Shown: positions 36,108 through 47,883, counted from the first letter of the stretch. The stretch is DNA of 64,000 nt from Plasmodium malariae (GCF_900090045.1 NC_041782.1:1079001-1143000); one strand, 5' to 3'. A program made the numbers and translations. Notes: generated by a model not told the origin, from the letters alone.

Positions 36108-36693
36108 GTATGTATGTATGTATGTATGTAAGTATGTATGTATGTATGTATGTATGTATGCACACGTTCGCTTCTACATATTATTTTCTTACTTTGTTTT
36201 TTATAGTTAATCAAATCACGAGTCAAGTTTATAACTTCTATCATGTCACATTCTAATTTTTTCAAATTTTTTATTTGGTCATTTTCCTCATTTCCTGCTT
36301 GCTCGTATTTTCCTATTTCACCACGCACCAACGCGAGCTGCTTATCGTACTCATTTATTTTTTCCTAAAATGAGAAAAAAGGATATGCATAAATGTAGTA
36401 AGGTTTCGAAGCGGTAAAGCGGTAAGACAGCAAAACGGCAAAATGGTAAACCATCAAAGTTGTACAGTGTTGACATATTGCATATTATGGAAGCTTTTTT
36501 CCCTCCAAAAAAAAAAAAAAAAATATAACTATAACAACTCACAGAACACTGCTTGCGGTATTGGAACAACAAAATGTTGCTACCATTCAGATGACATATA
36601 AACATAATTTTTGGAGTTAAATGAACGTGAATAAATGTAAGTAAACGAATATAATACCTCTAACCCTTCCAACGTTTCATTAAATTCATCCAT
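34874..36693 (-). CDS. SMN: SMN-like/SPF30 tudor-domain splicing factor, four exons, 318 aa
   Basis: A tudor-domain spliceosome assembly protein of the SMNDC1/SPF30 type. Exons: 36658-36693 (MDEFNETLEGLE), 36193-36364 (starts EKINEYDKQLALVRGEIG), 35464-35779 and 34874-35306. Introns of 293, 413 and 157 nt use GTATTA, GTAAGA and GTAAAA donors and ATTTTAG, CCTCTAG and CTGTTAG acceptors, with phases 0, 1 and 2 all consistent. The third join restores KKDGQWYDCIISKNTG, the start of the tudor strand (family form D-G-Q-W-Y-D/E-A). ITYIGYNNSEYV follows, the aromatic-cage strand that reads GYGN in SPF30. The C-terminus has TQQWRSFHEKAV and PSNFNIRRKFD, equivalent to the SPF30 KWQQFNNRAYSKN and SKYNVRHL blocks. 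An N-terminal helical region is as in SPF30. Intron 2 carries a long GTAT microsatellite. Recalled P. falciparum annotation names the neighbour of RIPR SMN. Confidence 0.92.
36001..36160. repeat. (GTAT)n tetranucleotide microsatellite in SMN/SPF30 intron 2
   Basis: About 160 bp of near-perfect GTAT with two GTAA interruptions, starting 33 nt from the SMN intron 2 donor on the gene strand. It gives long artefact frames reading Met-Tyr-Val-Cys or His-Thr-Tyr-Ile. It is likely highly length-polymorphic. Confidence 0.97.
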
Positions 36694-37149
36694 TGTTTAG
36701 TCTTATTGGCTACACAAGTTAATAAATAAGAAGATTTCAAAGTTACAATGTAACTGTAGTAAGTCTTACGGCAAATGTCAAATAAAGGTATTTACATAAT
36801 TGTACTCATGAACATGTATATATTTACTTCTTTCTTTTTTTAAAACAAAGCATCAATAGTGCAAAGTGAAACAATCGTTATTCGTCAATGCTAGTCCTTT
36901 ATTGTACGTATATATTGCTTTGTATTTATTGCTTTTTACTTTATGCTTTTTATTTATTAGTTTTTATTTTTTTCTTCTCAATGGTTACTATACATGTATT
37001 TAATTTTTTCTTTTATTCCTTTAAAAATAAAAATTTTGTTAATAACACTCATTTATAGCTTGCGTTTAGTCTTTCCTTAACCTCTTTATTTTTTTTTAAA
37101 TGCGAAGAATCAAAAAAAAAAAAAAAAAAAAAAGTAAACCAAAGAAAAC

Positions 37150-37325
37150 AGGCAAAACAATCAAAACAAATAAAACGAATAAAACAAATAAAATGAATAA
37201 AATAAATAAAACAAATAAAACAAATAAAACGAATAAAACGAATAAAACGAATAAAACAAATAAAACGAATAAAACAAATAAAACGAATAAAACAAGTAAA
37301 ACGAATATAACAAATAAAACAAAAT
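37150..37325. repeat. 9-10 bp repeat AATAAAACRA
   Basis: About 17 units of AATAAAACAA or AATAAAACGA. They read as Lys-Thr-Asn on the plus strand and Phe-Ile-Arg/Cys on the minus strand. Confidence 0.9.
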
Positions 37326-37992
37326 AGCAAATTAATTGTTTTGTTAATAGTCATACGTTTGAAAATTACGTGAAAATACAATATTTTACGCAAAAATACT
37401 TTTTGAAAAAAAAAAATAATGAAATTGCTATAAATTAAATAAACAGCTATTTGAATTTACGTATTATTTTGCTAATTTATTTTGATGTTATTTACTGTAA
37501 GAGCTTTTTTATTTTTCGTTTTTCATTCTTCACTTTTAATTTTACATTTTTCTTTTTTTATTTTCATTTCATTTTTTCTCTTCATTTGGTTCTTTTCCCT
37601 TTTTGTACGATTTTTCGACCTAATAACGAAAAAATGTTTTCTCGTTTCCCGTAAATTTCATATTGTTAAGAGAAAATGAAACCCCATAGGAAGTTAAAAT
37701 GAAAAAAAGTTTTTTAGAGGTCTCATTGAAGTTGTAACTCTAAAGTTTGCACATAAGTGGATACGTATATAGATGTGTATGTATATATATATATGTATAC
37801 TTTTGTGCGTATACACCTCTGTATACATAGGTATACGTGTTTTTGCACATATTCAGTATTAAAAATATGAGGGGGAAAAGGTTATAGGAAACAATAGGTA
37901 CAGGCTGAACTTTTAACGACTATTTGTCACGTCTGAAATATATTACTCCTGAATGGGTTGCTATTATATATATATATATATGCATAGAAATT

Positions 37993-38027
<35 letters not shown>

Positions 38028-38489
38028 TATATACGTTTATACGCCCATACACAGAAGGCTAAGGGATATAGTTCAACGCACAAATTTGTTCAATTCACCT
38101 TATTGTGTACAATTTTTTCCTCTTAACCCATTTGTTAGTTCCATAATAGTCAAAATGAATATAGTCCTATTATTCGACTTTTTAAAATATGTTCAATAAG
38201 TATATAAAAATAGGAAAGATGTAACAAATAATTAATCCTCCCCTTACTAACGAATCATATTTTTTTCTATCCTTCCTTATAAGGAAAATAGGAAAAAAAA
38301 AAAATATAGCGTGAATGAAATAATAAATTAATAGCAACTGCTCACCTCATCTGAATTTTGGTGTCTACTATTTTAAGGGATTACCATTTTTTTTTTTTTT
38401 TTGAACTCATCTTGTGATGGAATTAAAGGAGAATAGGGGAAGGAAACGGGAATGATTTTTGTGTAAGAGTTAGTAGAAATTAATGTGTT

Positions 38490-38730
38490 GTTTTCTCATT
38501 TTTTATTTTTTTTCTCATTTTTTATTTTTTTTTTCATTTTTTATTTTTTTTCCCATTTTTCATTTTTTTTCCATTTTTTATTTTTTTTCCCATTTTTCAT
38601 TTTTTTCCCATTTTTTATTTTTTTTCCCATTTTTCATTTTTTTTCCCATTTTTTATTTTTTTTCCCATTTTTCATTTTTTTTCCCATTTTTCATTTTTTT
38701 TCCTATTTGTTTACTTTTTTTCCTATTTGT
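38490..38730. repeat. TTTTTTCCCATTTTTCAT tandem repeat
   Basis: About 12 imperfect units of 19-21 bp, T-rich with periodic CCCA, 1.5 kb upstream of RIPR. Confidence 0.85.
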
Positions 38731-40140
38731 TTACTATTTTACTTTTCTTACTTCGTTATCCTTCTTGTTACCAGAGCAGTCTAAAGCTTAGGCGAACGTT
38801 ACTCCTAAAATGTGCGTAATTACTACTATCACTGTTGTCATAATATACATATACACTTTGCATTTTATCTAGGGTAAGAAACATTGAGTGCATAAAATTT
38901 ATAAGTAAAAATTAATGATGTTGAAATGATTGTTTACTCGCAAAATAATAATTCATTTTGTTTAAGAAAAAAAAAAAAAAAATTATGTTTAAACTTTTTC
39001 TACCAGACATTTGAAAATCACTGAGCATTTAAATTTTTGCGCAAAATGAATATAGTTTTTTGTATATTTTTATTGTCGTTGTTATAGTTATAGTTATTGT
39101 TGTTAAGATAAAATACCGTTTCCTTTTATTTGTACAAATCTTCTATTTCCAAATATGAATTTATAAAAAAAAAAAAAAAAAAAGAAAAGGAAAATCTAAA
39201 AGGAAAACTAGTGGCCTCCTCTCAGGTACAACAGAAACGTTTTACTATGAATATTTAAAAAATAGGAAATTCAAAAAATGAAAAAAATTAAAATTTGAAC
39301 TTTAATGTATACATTATGTGTAAATGTAATTTAAAAGGATAGAAAAAATAAAAACTTAAGTAACTCTTAAACTTCCATGGCAATGTTGGAAAAGTAAAAA
39401 AATGAGTTTTTCTCCTTAATTCGTATATTTTGTTTTATCCGCATTATTTTTTTGTTCTATCTGCATTACTTTTTCGTTCTATATTCACTATATTTTTTCC
39501 TATTTTTTTTATATTTATTTATTTTTTTTTTTTTATATTTATCGAAGTTCACTTGCACTTCCATATATCTCCGTTCCGTGTGAACGATATATAACATGTT
39601 TGCCAGGTCGTTAAAAGGGAAACACACCATCCCAATTTATTTGAAGTTACAAAGTATATGAACACCTTAATAGATAAAATAAGAGAAAAAAAATAAATAA
39701 AAAAAAAAATAATAATAATAATAATAATAAAAGAAATAAACGGCTAAATAGATAAGCAGTAACCAAATGCACTATTTTCCGCGATACGGAAAAATAAAAT
39801 AATTCTTAATTGGTCGGGTAAACAGATAAACGAATAAACTGTAATAATTGAATAGGAATAAGTAGGTGCGAATAAACATACGGTAATATATAAATGACGA
39901 CTGAATGAGCACCGCCTGATAGGCATAATAACACTCTATCATGAAAAAGAAAGTGCAATCTGCTTTGAGAAGAATAATTTCCCCTTCTATGTTATGAATA
40001 ATCAAGGCAGGGAAAGACCATTCTTAAAAAAGAAAGCAATAGATATGTGCATATATGGATATATAGATCTATGAATTTACGGACTGATACTCAGTTAGGT
40101 ACACGCACATATAGAGTTATACATATCCCCCCACACACAC

Positions 40141-40172
<32 letters not shown>

Positions 40173-40273
40173 GTATACATACATAGAAAGGTGGATAGAA
40201 AATCGAGAGGGGCATGAGTGCTGCTAGGTTCGTGGGCATATACCATAGTCAGTTCTCTAGAGAAACCAAAAAA

Positions 40274-43200
40274 ATGGCCTTCAAGTGGCTTCTAATCTCC
40301 GTAATAGTATTCGGAAAAAAGGTACTCACATTAAATATAGTAAATAGTATATTCTACCAGAAGGACGAGATAAACAACTTAACATTTTCACTAGATCATA
40401 GAGCAAGAGAAAAAGCAGAAAGAGCAAAGCTACATTTTAAAAATGGGGAAATATCATATGTTTATAGTGATAATGGTATTTCTTCAATATTTACATTAAC
40501 AGCTGAAAAGGATATAAAAGAATTTTTTTCTCTTAATGAAGACATAAAATCATGCGATTATTTTATAACAAAAGGGGGTTTATTAAATAGAGAAAAAGAG
40601 CATAAATGTTTTAGAGAAACGTTTTGTGGAATAGTACCAAATTTTAAATATATAAAAAAGAAAAAAAAAGAAAATGATATTTTACTATATTGTGCTTATT
40701 TTAACGAAACACATATAATTATTTATCATGTTGGGAAACCAAAAATTTTAGAACCTAACATAACATATGAAAATATTTTTTTTGAAAAAGATAAAAAGGG
40801 TATCATTAATTGTTATGCTATGGATATTGATATACGATATGTACATGTATATGCAACAAATGAATGTGTACATAATTATTTTTTAGAATATATTAAAGAA
40901 GCATGTCAAGGGAAAAAATATTGTGAACTTGATTTTACGACAATTAAAAATGGGGAAAATTGTCCTATGAGTAAAAATATTTTTATCACAGTGCAATATA
41001 CATGTGTAGCAACATGTAATCCTAAATTGAACGAAATTTGTGATATACATAATTCAAACGGATTGATGCAAACGTGCAAATATGGATATAATATGGCAAT
41101 AGAACTATCTGATGAATGCGAGAGAAATTATACATGTGGTAATAGTGATATTTGTTCTGTTAATGCATACTGTAACGAATCTAGTAAAACATGTAAATGC
41201 AAAACTTCCTTATTACCATTCATTTCAAATAATTGTGTGTATAATAACATATGCAAAGTTTTGACATGTCCTGAGAATTCAACATGTGAAAAAGTAGACA
41301 ATGAAGAAAAAGGAGAATGTAAATGTCAAAAAGATAAATATTTTTATAAAAATAGATGCTATAATAAATATGATTTAGAATTAGCTATAAAGATGGAATT
41401 ACCTATACGAAGGAGAACATATTATGAACATACATTATATGATGGGTTATCATTACGACCTGAACATATTTATATGCAGTGTGAAAATGGCTACTATATT
41501 GAAGTTGTCAATGCATATGCTTCATGTTATCATGTTTCATTTGAAAAAAATTATATGAAATATATAACTGATTATTTAAAACGCGCATGCAATGGAAAAA
41601 CCAGGTGCGCTTATGGAAATAGTATAGACGCTGTAGAACATATTGACATTGACAATATGTGTAATGAGCATAAAGTCATTTTTCACTATGAGTATTTGTG
41701 TGCACAAGATGATAAAATAGGGAAACCGCTCCTCATGTTGGAGGGTTCTACTCTTCCCTTAACATCTCCTCCACAGATGGGAATTATTGCTCCAGGTGGA
41801 AATGATATGCACAATTTGTTTGTTCAAATGCAGGGTGGGTCAAAGGTTCACACAGAAGGGGAAATGAAATGGGCAGCAAAAAGGACAATGGAAAGGACAG
41901 TCTCAAGCCCAGTGGCACTATCTGTGGAAGAGATTAATCCTGCACAAAGCTATAACAGGTTTAAAAGAAAAAGCGAAATATTCAGAAGCAGGTTTTCAAG
42001 TAAAATACGGTGCGATGGTGGAACGATAACAGTAACAACTGCTCTTTTAAAAACAGGAGATGGTTGTGAGGATTTAAATATGACTTCATCTGTTAAGTCT
42101 TACTGTGATGGGTTAAGTGATTGTGATATAGGATTAACACATCATTTCGATACTTATTGCATAAACGATCAATATCTTTTCGTATCGTACGAATGCTTAG
42201 ACTTATGTACATATTGTCCACCTAACTCTTCATGTTATGGTAACAAATATAATTATAAATGTTTATGTGATAGCCCATATATAAGTATTCGAAATAACAC
42301 CGCTTGCCAAGCACCTACAAATTGCAGCGTTGCAGTGTGTGGAAAAAATCAAGTATGTAAACAAATAAATAATGATCAGTTCATATGTGAATGTAATAGT
42401 GGATACAAAAATGTAAATGGTACATGTGTCATTGACGACAACTGTGATCTGTTATGTCCATCAAATAAATCTTGTATAATTGAAAATGGGGAAAAGATAT
42501 GTAAATGTACTAACGGACTTTCCTTAGTAAATGGTGTTTGTGTATGTAGTGATGATCATATTATTAATAATGAAAATTTATGTATACCTAAAAATAAATG
42601 TAAAAGAAAAGAATACACAAATATATGTAAAAATAAGAATGAAGAATGTTCTTATGATGCAAAGGAAGACATTGTAAAATGTGTATGTATGGAACACTAC
42701 TTTAGAACTGATAGAGGTGATTGTAAACCTATTAATTATTGTGAGAATTTAAAATGTAATGAAAATGAAGAATGTAAAATTGTAAACTATAAAGCTACAT
42801 GTGAATGCAAACAAAATTTAAAGAGAAATACTTTAGGTCAATGTGTTTATAATAATTTATGCTTAATTAATAATGGGAATTGCCCTATAGATTCCAACTG
42901 TATGTATTACTTAAACAAACCACATGAATGTGTTTGTCATAAACAAGGTTTTGTTGCTCACAAAGGTAAATGCGTCTTACTAGACAAGTGTAATGAAGGT
43001 AATACGTGTTCAGAAAATTCTATCTGTGTTAATGTAATGAATAAAGAACCTATCTGTATATGCACATTTAATTATTTTAAAAAAGATGGTCTATGTATAT
43101 TACAAAATCCTTGCTTAAAAGATAATGGAGGTTGCTCAAGAAATTCAAATTGTATATTTAAAAATAATAAAATTACATGTGCATGTAAAGAAAATTATTT

Positions 43201-43555
43201 AAATCTTAATAATTCATGTGTACCTAAAACTACAAATATGGATAAATCTTTTACCTTCACTTATGATAAAGATGTATCTATTGTACTAGGAAGTTGTGCT
43301 ATAATAGAATTATTACATATAAATAATCAAATTATTTGGAAAACAAACTATTCAAATGAATCCTATATTTTTAATTATGAATTTCCCACATCTGGACAGT
43401 TGATTGCTCAAATTAAAAATCAGTTTAGTAGTAGTATACTTTATTTAAAAAAGAAAGCCCAAAATGATTTTGTCTATGACGACTTTCACATGGAACATAA
43501 ATCCTGCAAATACGAAAACGTGTTCTTCTACAGTCACAGGGATGGAAATGCGTGA
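40274..43555 (+). CDS. RIPR: RIPR, Rh5-interacting EGF-rich merozoite protein
   Basis: Cysteine-rich invasion protein; in P. falciparum it joins Rh5 and CyRPA in the complex used for erythrocyte entry. I chose ATG 40274 (1093 aa, starting MAFKWLLISVIVFG), which puts a hydrophobic signal peptide at the very N-terminus and brings length close to the roughly 1086 aa of P. falciparum. An upstream in-frame ATG at 40214 would add 20 residues. Numbering from 40214: a Cys-poor N-terminal region, lectin-like Cys modules at about 190-264, 415-498 and 598-662, and two EGF-like domains at about 302-383. A Cys-free linker at 500-598 contains a basic NRFKRKSEIFRSRF stretch. Eight EGF-like domains follow at about 663-1002, then a beta-rich C-terminal tail (1003-1113). 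There is no transmembrane segment or GPI signal, as in the known protein. Single exon. Placement next to SMN matches recalled P. falciparum order. Confidence 0.95.
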   Translation: MAFKWLLISVIVFGKKVLTLNIVNSIFYQKDEINNLTFSLDHRAREKAERAKLHFKNGEISYVYSDNGISSIFTLTAEKDIKEFFSLNEDIKSCDYFITKGGLLNREKEHKCFRETFCGIVPNFKYIKKKKKENDILLYCAYFNETHIIIYHVGKPKILEPNITYENIFFEKDKKGIINCYAMDIDIRYVHVYATNECVHNYFLEYIKEACQGKKYCELDFTTIKNGENCPMSKNIFITVQYTCVATCNPKLNEICDIHNSNGLMQTCKYGYNMAIELSDECERNYTCGNSDICSVNAYCNESSKTCKCKTSLLPFISNNCVYNNICKVLTCPENSTCEKVDNEEKGECKCQKDKYFYKNRCYNKYDLELAIKMELPIRRRTYYEHTLYDGLSLRPEHIYMQCENGYYIEVVNAYASCYHVSFEKNYMKYITDYLKRACNGKTRCAYGNSIDAVEHIDIDNMCNEHKVIFHYEYLCAQDDKIGKPLLMLEGSTLPLTSPPQMGIIAPGGNDMHNLFVQMQGGSKVHTEGEMKWAAKRTMERTVSSPVALSVEEINPAQSYNRFKRKSEIFRSRFSSKIRCDGGTITVTTALLKTGDGCEDLNMTSSVKSYCDGLSDCDIGLTHHFDTYCINDQYLFVSYECLDLCTYCPPNSSCYGNKYNYKCLCDSPYISIRNNTACQAPTNCSVAVCGKNQVCKQINNDQFICECNSGYKNVNGTCVIDDNCDLLCPSNKSCIIENGEKICKCTNGLSLVNGVCVCSDDHIINNENLCIPKNKCKRKEYTNICKNKNEECSYDAKEDIVKCVCMEHYFRTDRGDCKPINYCENLKCNENEECKIVNYKATCECKQNLKRNTLGQCVYNNLCLINNGNCPIDSNCMYYLNKPHECVCHKQGFVAHKGKCVLLDKCNEGNTCSENSICVNVMNKEPICICTFNYFKKDGLCILQNPCLKDNGGCSRNSNCIFKNNKITCACKENYLNLNNSCVPKTTNMDKSFTFTYDKDVSIVLGSCAIIELLHINNQIIWKTNYSNESYIFNYEFPTSGQLIAQIKNQFSSSILYLKKKAQNDFVYDDFHMEHKSCKYENVFFYSHRDGNA

Positions 43556-44596
43556 GCCGGGTGAACTGGGTGAGCCCTTTGCGCAGGATGCGCAGGGCGA
43601 ATGACAGTTTCCGTGTTGTCAACAAAATTTGTCCTCACGCAAAAATGCATACACGCGTACATATGTATAAACAAACATACACATAAATATACATATATAC
43701 ATATATAAGTATATATATATATATGTACATACATCAAGCTGCGTGCTTGCCTTACCAATTTTTTAAACACCTAAGAATTTTTTTAAATTTATAACATGCA
43801 TATGTGCATGCACTTAAAGTTAAACTTATTCCTTAACAAAAACTTTTCGCATGTACATAGCGTGCGTATCTTGATATATGCGCGCTTGTGTACATATATA
43901 TATATATATTCCCATTCATGCACCTTCCCATACAACCTTCCGTACTACCTCCCTTAATACATACATTACTAGAACTCATTCTTACACTTTCAACAACTAG
44001 ACCGCTGCAAATCTTGTTATATGATTTACTCCCTCAGACATGTGGCTTCATTCGACGAATTTATTAACCCCATTCCTGCTTTCACTGTACAAAGGGTTCA
44101 TGTGCACAAATGTAGATATATACGTATTTGTGTATATATATGTAAATATCGTATACATCTGTGCAAAACTGATGCTTCCCCTCGTACGCACTCCAAAGAA
44201 ACATAGCAAAAGGGGGAAAAACCACTTACACAAATTAAAGTGTTAAAAGTATAAAATGACAAGAATTAACTAAGAGGTATGGTTCAAAATGAAACAAATT
44301 TGTCTTAGAACTTCTAGTATTTACGTAGAAAAACAGGTAACAAAAACGATTTCCTGCATAGGTTTCAGTTTCAGTTTGCTCATGAGATATTCGCCCTGAA
44401 ATTCATTTTGTAACTTAGTTTCCTATCCGTTTTGTCAGTTTAATTCCCACCATTTTTGCCACTTGGTACCCTATCCATTTTGTCATTTGCCTTCCCATTC
44501 GTTTTGTCATTTGCTTTCCCATCCGTTTTGTCATTTGCTTTCCCTCCGATTTGTCAGTTGTTCACCCGCTCACCCGTTTCAACGCTATTTTCTATA
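43556..44596. other. Intergenic, convergent RIPR/C2orf69-like ends
   Basis: About 1 kb with TA microsatellites near 43705-43730 and 43895-43910. No gene. A short 24-bp repeat near the right end is listed separately. Confidence 0.6.
44445..44555. repeat. 24-bp repeat, four copies (TTTTGTCATTTGCTTTCC core)
   Basis: Four diverging copies, all with TTTGTCA and a following CC-rich end. They lie about 40 bp beyond the C2orf69-like stop, probably in its 3' UTR. Confidence 0.8.
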
Positions 44597-45856
44597 CTAG
44601 AGCGAATTTCTCTTCCATTTTTCGAAAAAAAAATCAGAGATCTTGGTTTTTTTACTTTGGCAAAAATTGATATTCAATTCTTTGCTACATAGTAACAGGG
44701 GGGTATGTTCATCTGCTTCTTTCTCTATATCCTCGGAAAAATCAATTAAAATTTCAAAGTGCATACAAAGAGGATTAACTACCTTTTGGACGTTTGTATA
44801 ATGTATATATGGAAACGTACATATACGAAAGAGTCTTAATAATTTAAGAAAATTTGTTAACTCCTTATGGATGTATAGACCGCTCTCATCGACGATCTGA
44901 CGAGGAGTAGAATGAATATATATTTTTATATTGTATTGTGATAAGTTCTCTAACGCACTATTTTCAATATTCGTATTGTAAATATTTTTATTAAAACTAG
45001 GATCTAAAAAATAAAGAGAGTCAATCAAGGACCAAAAAAAGAATTTTTCTTTAGCTTCTCTTAGTAGAGAAAATAAAACTGTGCATCCTTTACTAAATCC
45101 AATTAAAATTAGTTTTCCCTTTATCCCTTCTTTCCGATTTATATTGTTACACTCGTTACAAGGTTTTTCTTCAATGTTATTTTTGCTTGTTCTCGTTTCT
45201 TCTTCATCAGTGTTTTTGCAAATTTGGGTATCACTCACTATGTCGCTTTCACTGATCGTGCTCTGTTGTCCTATCATATTTGCATCTCTCATCTGGGAAC
45301 AATTACACGAAATTGTTGTGCCTTTTTTTTGACTTCCTAACAATGTTTTATTTAACGACAGTAGTAAACACAATAAATGTTTTGTACTTTGCGCTTGTGT
45401 AGTCTTGTTGTTAGTATAACTCTCCTCGTTCGTTTGGTACGAGTTTTTGCTAGTCCTGCTTATGTTTCCCTCTCGGTCATTTGCACTGTTTGCATGTACA
45501 TTTTTCGCATTTGTGCTCAGAGATATATCAGATGAATTTAAAAAATTTGAAAAGGTCGAAAAATAATTCGAAAAAGTACTAGGTTTAATAAATACTATAT
45601 GATCATATAAATACTTCGAGGATATAACCCAAAACAGGGCCTCATAACTGTAACAGTAATCGGTACATTCGTATGTTGATTGTAACTTAAAAGATGTGTA
45701 TATAGAATTCCTGAAAAAATTTGAATAATCCCCAGGAAAAAATATAATATATTTACTCTCATAATTTTTATTCGTTAAAATGGGTTCCCTATATAATATC
45801 GTGTTAAGCTTCTCATTATATCCTGCCACATTATACACACAAAAACTTACCGGCAT
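44597..45856 (-). CDS. C2orf69-like alpha/beta-hydrolase-fold protein, 419 aa
   Basis: It resembles the C2orf69 (UPF0565) family, mitochondrial in animals. Visible landmarks in family order: IIFFPGDYSNFF (about 38-49; PGD block), YLYDHIVFIKPSTF (about 79-92; family form SYIWVIKCSRM), LILIGFSKGCTVLFSLL (about 248-264), LYFLDPSF, IKIYIHSTPRQIVDE (family form HTHVTPYQVRD), and CMHFEILIDF near the end. GFSKG fits the GXSXG nucleophile elbow of serine hydrolases, so catalysis is possible but not shown. Residues about 105-240 are a variable Ser/Asn/Thr insert. The start at 45856 gives MPVSFCVYNVAGYNEK. A GTAAGT directly after ATGCCG looks like a donor, but reading through keeps the family N-terminus, so I treat it as coding. 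Convergent with RIPR. Confidence 0.8.
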   Translation of the reverse strand: MPVSFCVYNVAGYNEKLNTILYREPILTNKNYESKYIIFFPGDYSNFFRNSIYTSFKLQSTYECTDYCYSYEALFWVISSKYLYDHIVFIKPSTFSNYFSTFSNFLNSSDISLSTNAKNVHANSANDREGNISRTSKNSYQTNEESYTNNKTTQAQSTKHLLCLLLSLNKTLLGSQKKGTTISCNCSQMRDANMIGQQSTISESDIVSDTQICKNTDEEETRTSKNNIEEKPCNECNNINRKEGIKGKLILIGFSKGCTVLFSLLREAKEKFFFWSLIDSLYFLDPSFNKNIYNTNIENSALENLSQYNIKIYIHSTPRQIVDESGLYIHKELTNFLKLLRLFRICTFPYIHYTNVQKVVNPLCMHFEILIDFSEDIEKEADEHTPLLLCSKELNINFCQSKKTKISDFFFEKWKRNSL

Positions 45857-46975
45857 TTTCGCATTTTATGTACTTGCTATATATATACATGTGCATACGT
45901 GTACGCATCTGTGTATACGGGCCAATAGGCGCATATGTGTTAGCTCATACGTACATGTATATGAACCTATACGTACATATGTATAATCACAATATTTTTT
46001 CGAAAAATAATTTAAACCCTACATATTTTTATAAAGCAATTCCCACTATGTAAAAATTTTTTTCATTAATGTTAACATTTTTTTAAACTCTATATTCTTG
46101 CTTAAAAGCAACAGATTGTCATGTTGAAAAAGAGCAAATGGAAATAAAAAAAAAAAAAAAAGGAAAAAGAAAAAATGGAAGTAACGAGTGAGCAATCGCC
46201 ATAAGTAATAAGATCGTTTGCTTCTTAAAAAAGACAAAAAAAAAAAATAAAAAAATAAATGAACTATGAATAAATAATGCTTAAATGGTGCATAAACTGC
46301 GTACATATTGTGCAAAAATAGTGAATAAATAATACATACATAAATGGGGCAAAATGCACGAACAGGGGGTCATAATGCAGAAGGCGGTTGAAAATGCTAA
46401 AAATACTAGTAAAACGATTTTCCAAAAAAAATAAAAAACTCCTGAGATATGAAAATTTACTTTTTTTTATTCATTCAATGCAAATTTTCTGAAAGAACAC
46501 AAAAAAAAGCGTATTTGCTTTGCTTGTAAAAATTACCTTGCATGTTCATGTAAATATGAACAGTTAATACGCACTTGCAAATAAGCAAATACGTACATAT
46601 ATATATATATATATATACATATGCTTACATATTTATGTATTAATTTCCCCATATTTGCAAACCTGTTAAAATGCTTAAATTTTTCTCCAAAGGTAAAGTA
46701 TCCCTTATATGCTTGTGACCCATTTTTATATCATTAAAGAGTATGAGATAAAAATTTTTTTCAGAAATGAAATATTAAATGGGTATGCAATGTACCTGAC
46801 CGAGTAAGGTTCAAGAAAAAAAAAAAAATTTGCTGTTAATTTTTCTCCTATTCTTTTGCAGTTTAATGCAAACTTGAACAATATTTGCCGCATTATTAAT
46901 TTTTTCCAATCTTGCAATATGTTTTGTGGGCTTCTTTTTCCCTCTCTGGACTTCTTCGGACTTGCGACGCTGCCT
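45857..46975. other. Intergenic region
   Basis: Between two minus-strand genes. It contains TACG/TATG short repeats, A runs near 46150 and 46220, and a TA run at 46598-46617. A 63-codon minus frame (46726-46917) has mixed composition but no start context or family, and I do not call it. Confidence 0.55.
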
Positions 46976-47850
46976 CTACTTCCCTTTTAACTCAACCGTT
47001 TCGCTGTTCAGCAAAACTTTAGCATGGAGTACGAAGAATGTTGTGTCAATATTATTTTTCGTGGCGGTTATTTGTACGACACCTTGTTTTTCCTTTGCCT
47101 GAAAAAATGTTTTGCTATTGATATAATTTTTTTCGTGTACTCCAGAAATACTTAATATTTGTATTTGGTTATTACCTACAATATTGCAAAGTTCTTTATT
47201 ATTTAATACAAAATTTTTCACAAAATTTAAACTTGAATAGGAGTTTTTATATATGCATATTCTTTTAATGGCTAAAAAAGTGGAAAAGAAAAATGCACAC
47301 AACATAATTTTTCCTATAATTTGTTGTGTTTCATTAAATGTTTTTTCTTTATTTTCATATTTATAATAATAAGAGCTGTGTGTAGGATTTCCATATATAG
47401 GGCATATTTCGTAGCTATAACGAAAGTAGTTATTATATAGGTTATTAAAACTATATATGGATTTATCGTTATACTCTTTTTTTCCTCCCTCCTCTTTTTT
47501 GTCCTTATCAGCATTTTTCCTCTTTTTCTTAACCATCATTATGTTGTTTATTTTCCATTTTGTGGTCCCATTTTCAATAATATGAAGAATTTTTTCATCT
47601 TTATTAGTCACTTTTTTTCGATCATTTATGTCATACTTTTCAATAAATTTTTTTGCGTTGGAATTTTTTTTTTCTTCTTCTTCATTATCTTTACCCGAAA
47701 TGAACGACAAAATGAATGATTTTACTTTTTTAAAAAAAAATTTTATTTCTTTTTTTATTAAGTATGGATTTTCTAAATATTCCGAGAAGTCTTTATCTTC
47801 TTCAGTGTACTCATCATCATACTCGTAAACATCTTCTGGGTTACCTACGT

Positions 47851-47883
<33 letters not shown>

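Larger units (their letters stand above)
36694..40273. other. Divergent intergenic region between SMN/SPF30 and RIPR
   Basis: A 3.6 kb region between two gene starts facing away from each other, so it should contain the promoters of a constitutive splicing gene and a schizont-stage invasion gene. It holds the AATAAAACA array (37150) and the TTTTTCCCA array (38490), plus A and T runs. No coding segment was found; all open frames are repeat-derived. Confidence 0.6.

Noticed and set aside
35912..36331. 139-codon minus frame as a separate gene
   Set aside because: It is exon 2 of the SMN/SPF30 gene reading into the intronic GTAT microsatellite.
45845..45856. Intron starting at GTAAGT right after ATGCCG of the C2orf69-like gene
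   Set aside because: The read-through frame gives a plausible family N-terminus and no partner acceptor was clearly better.
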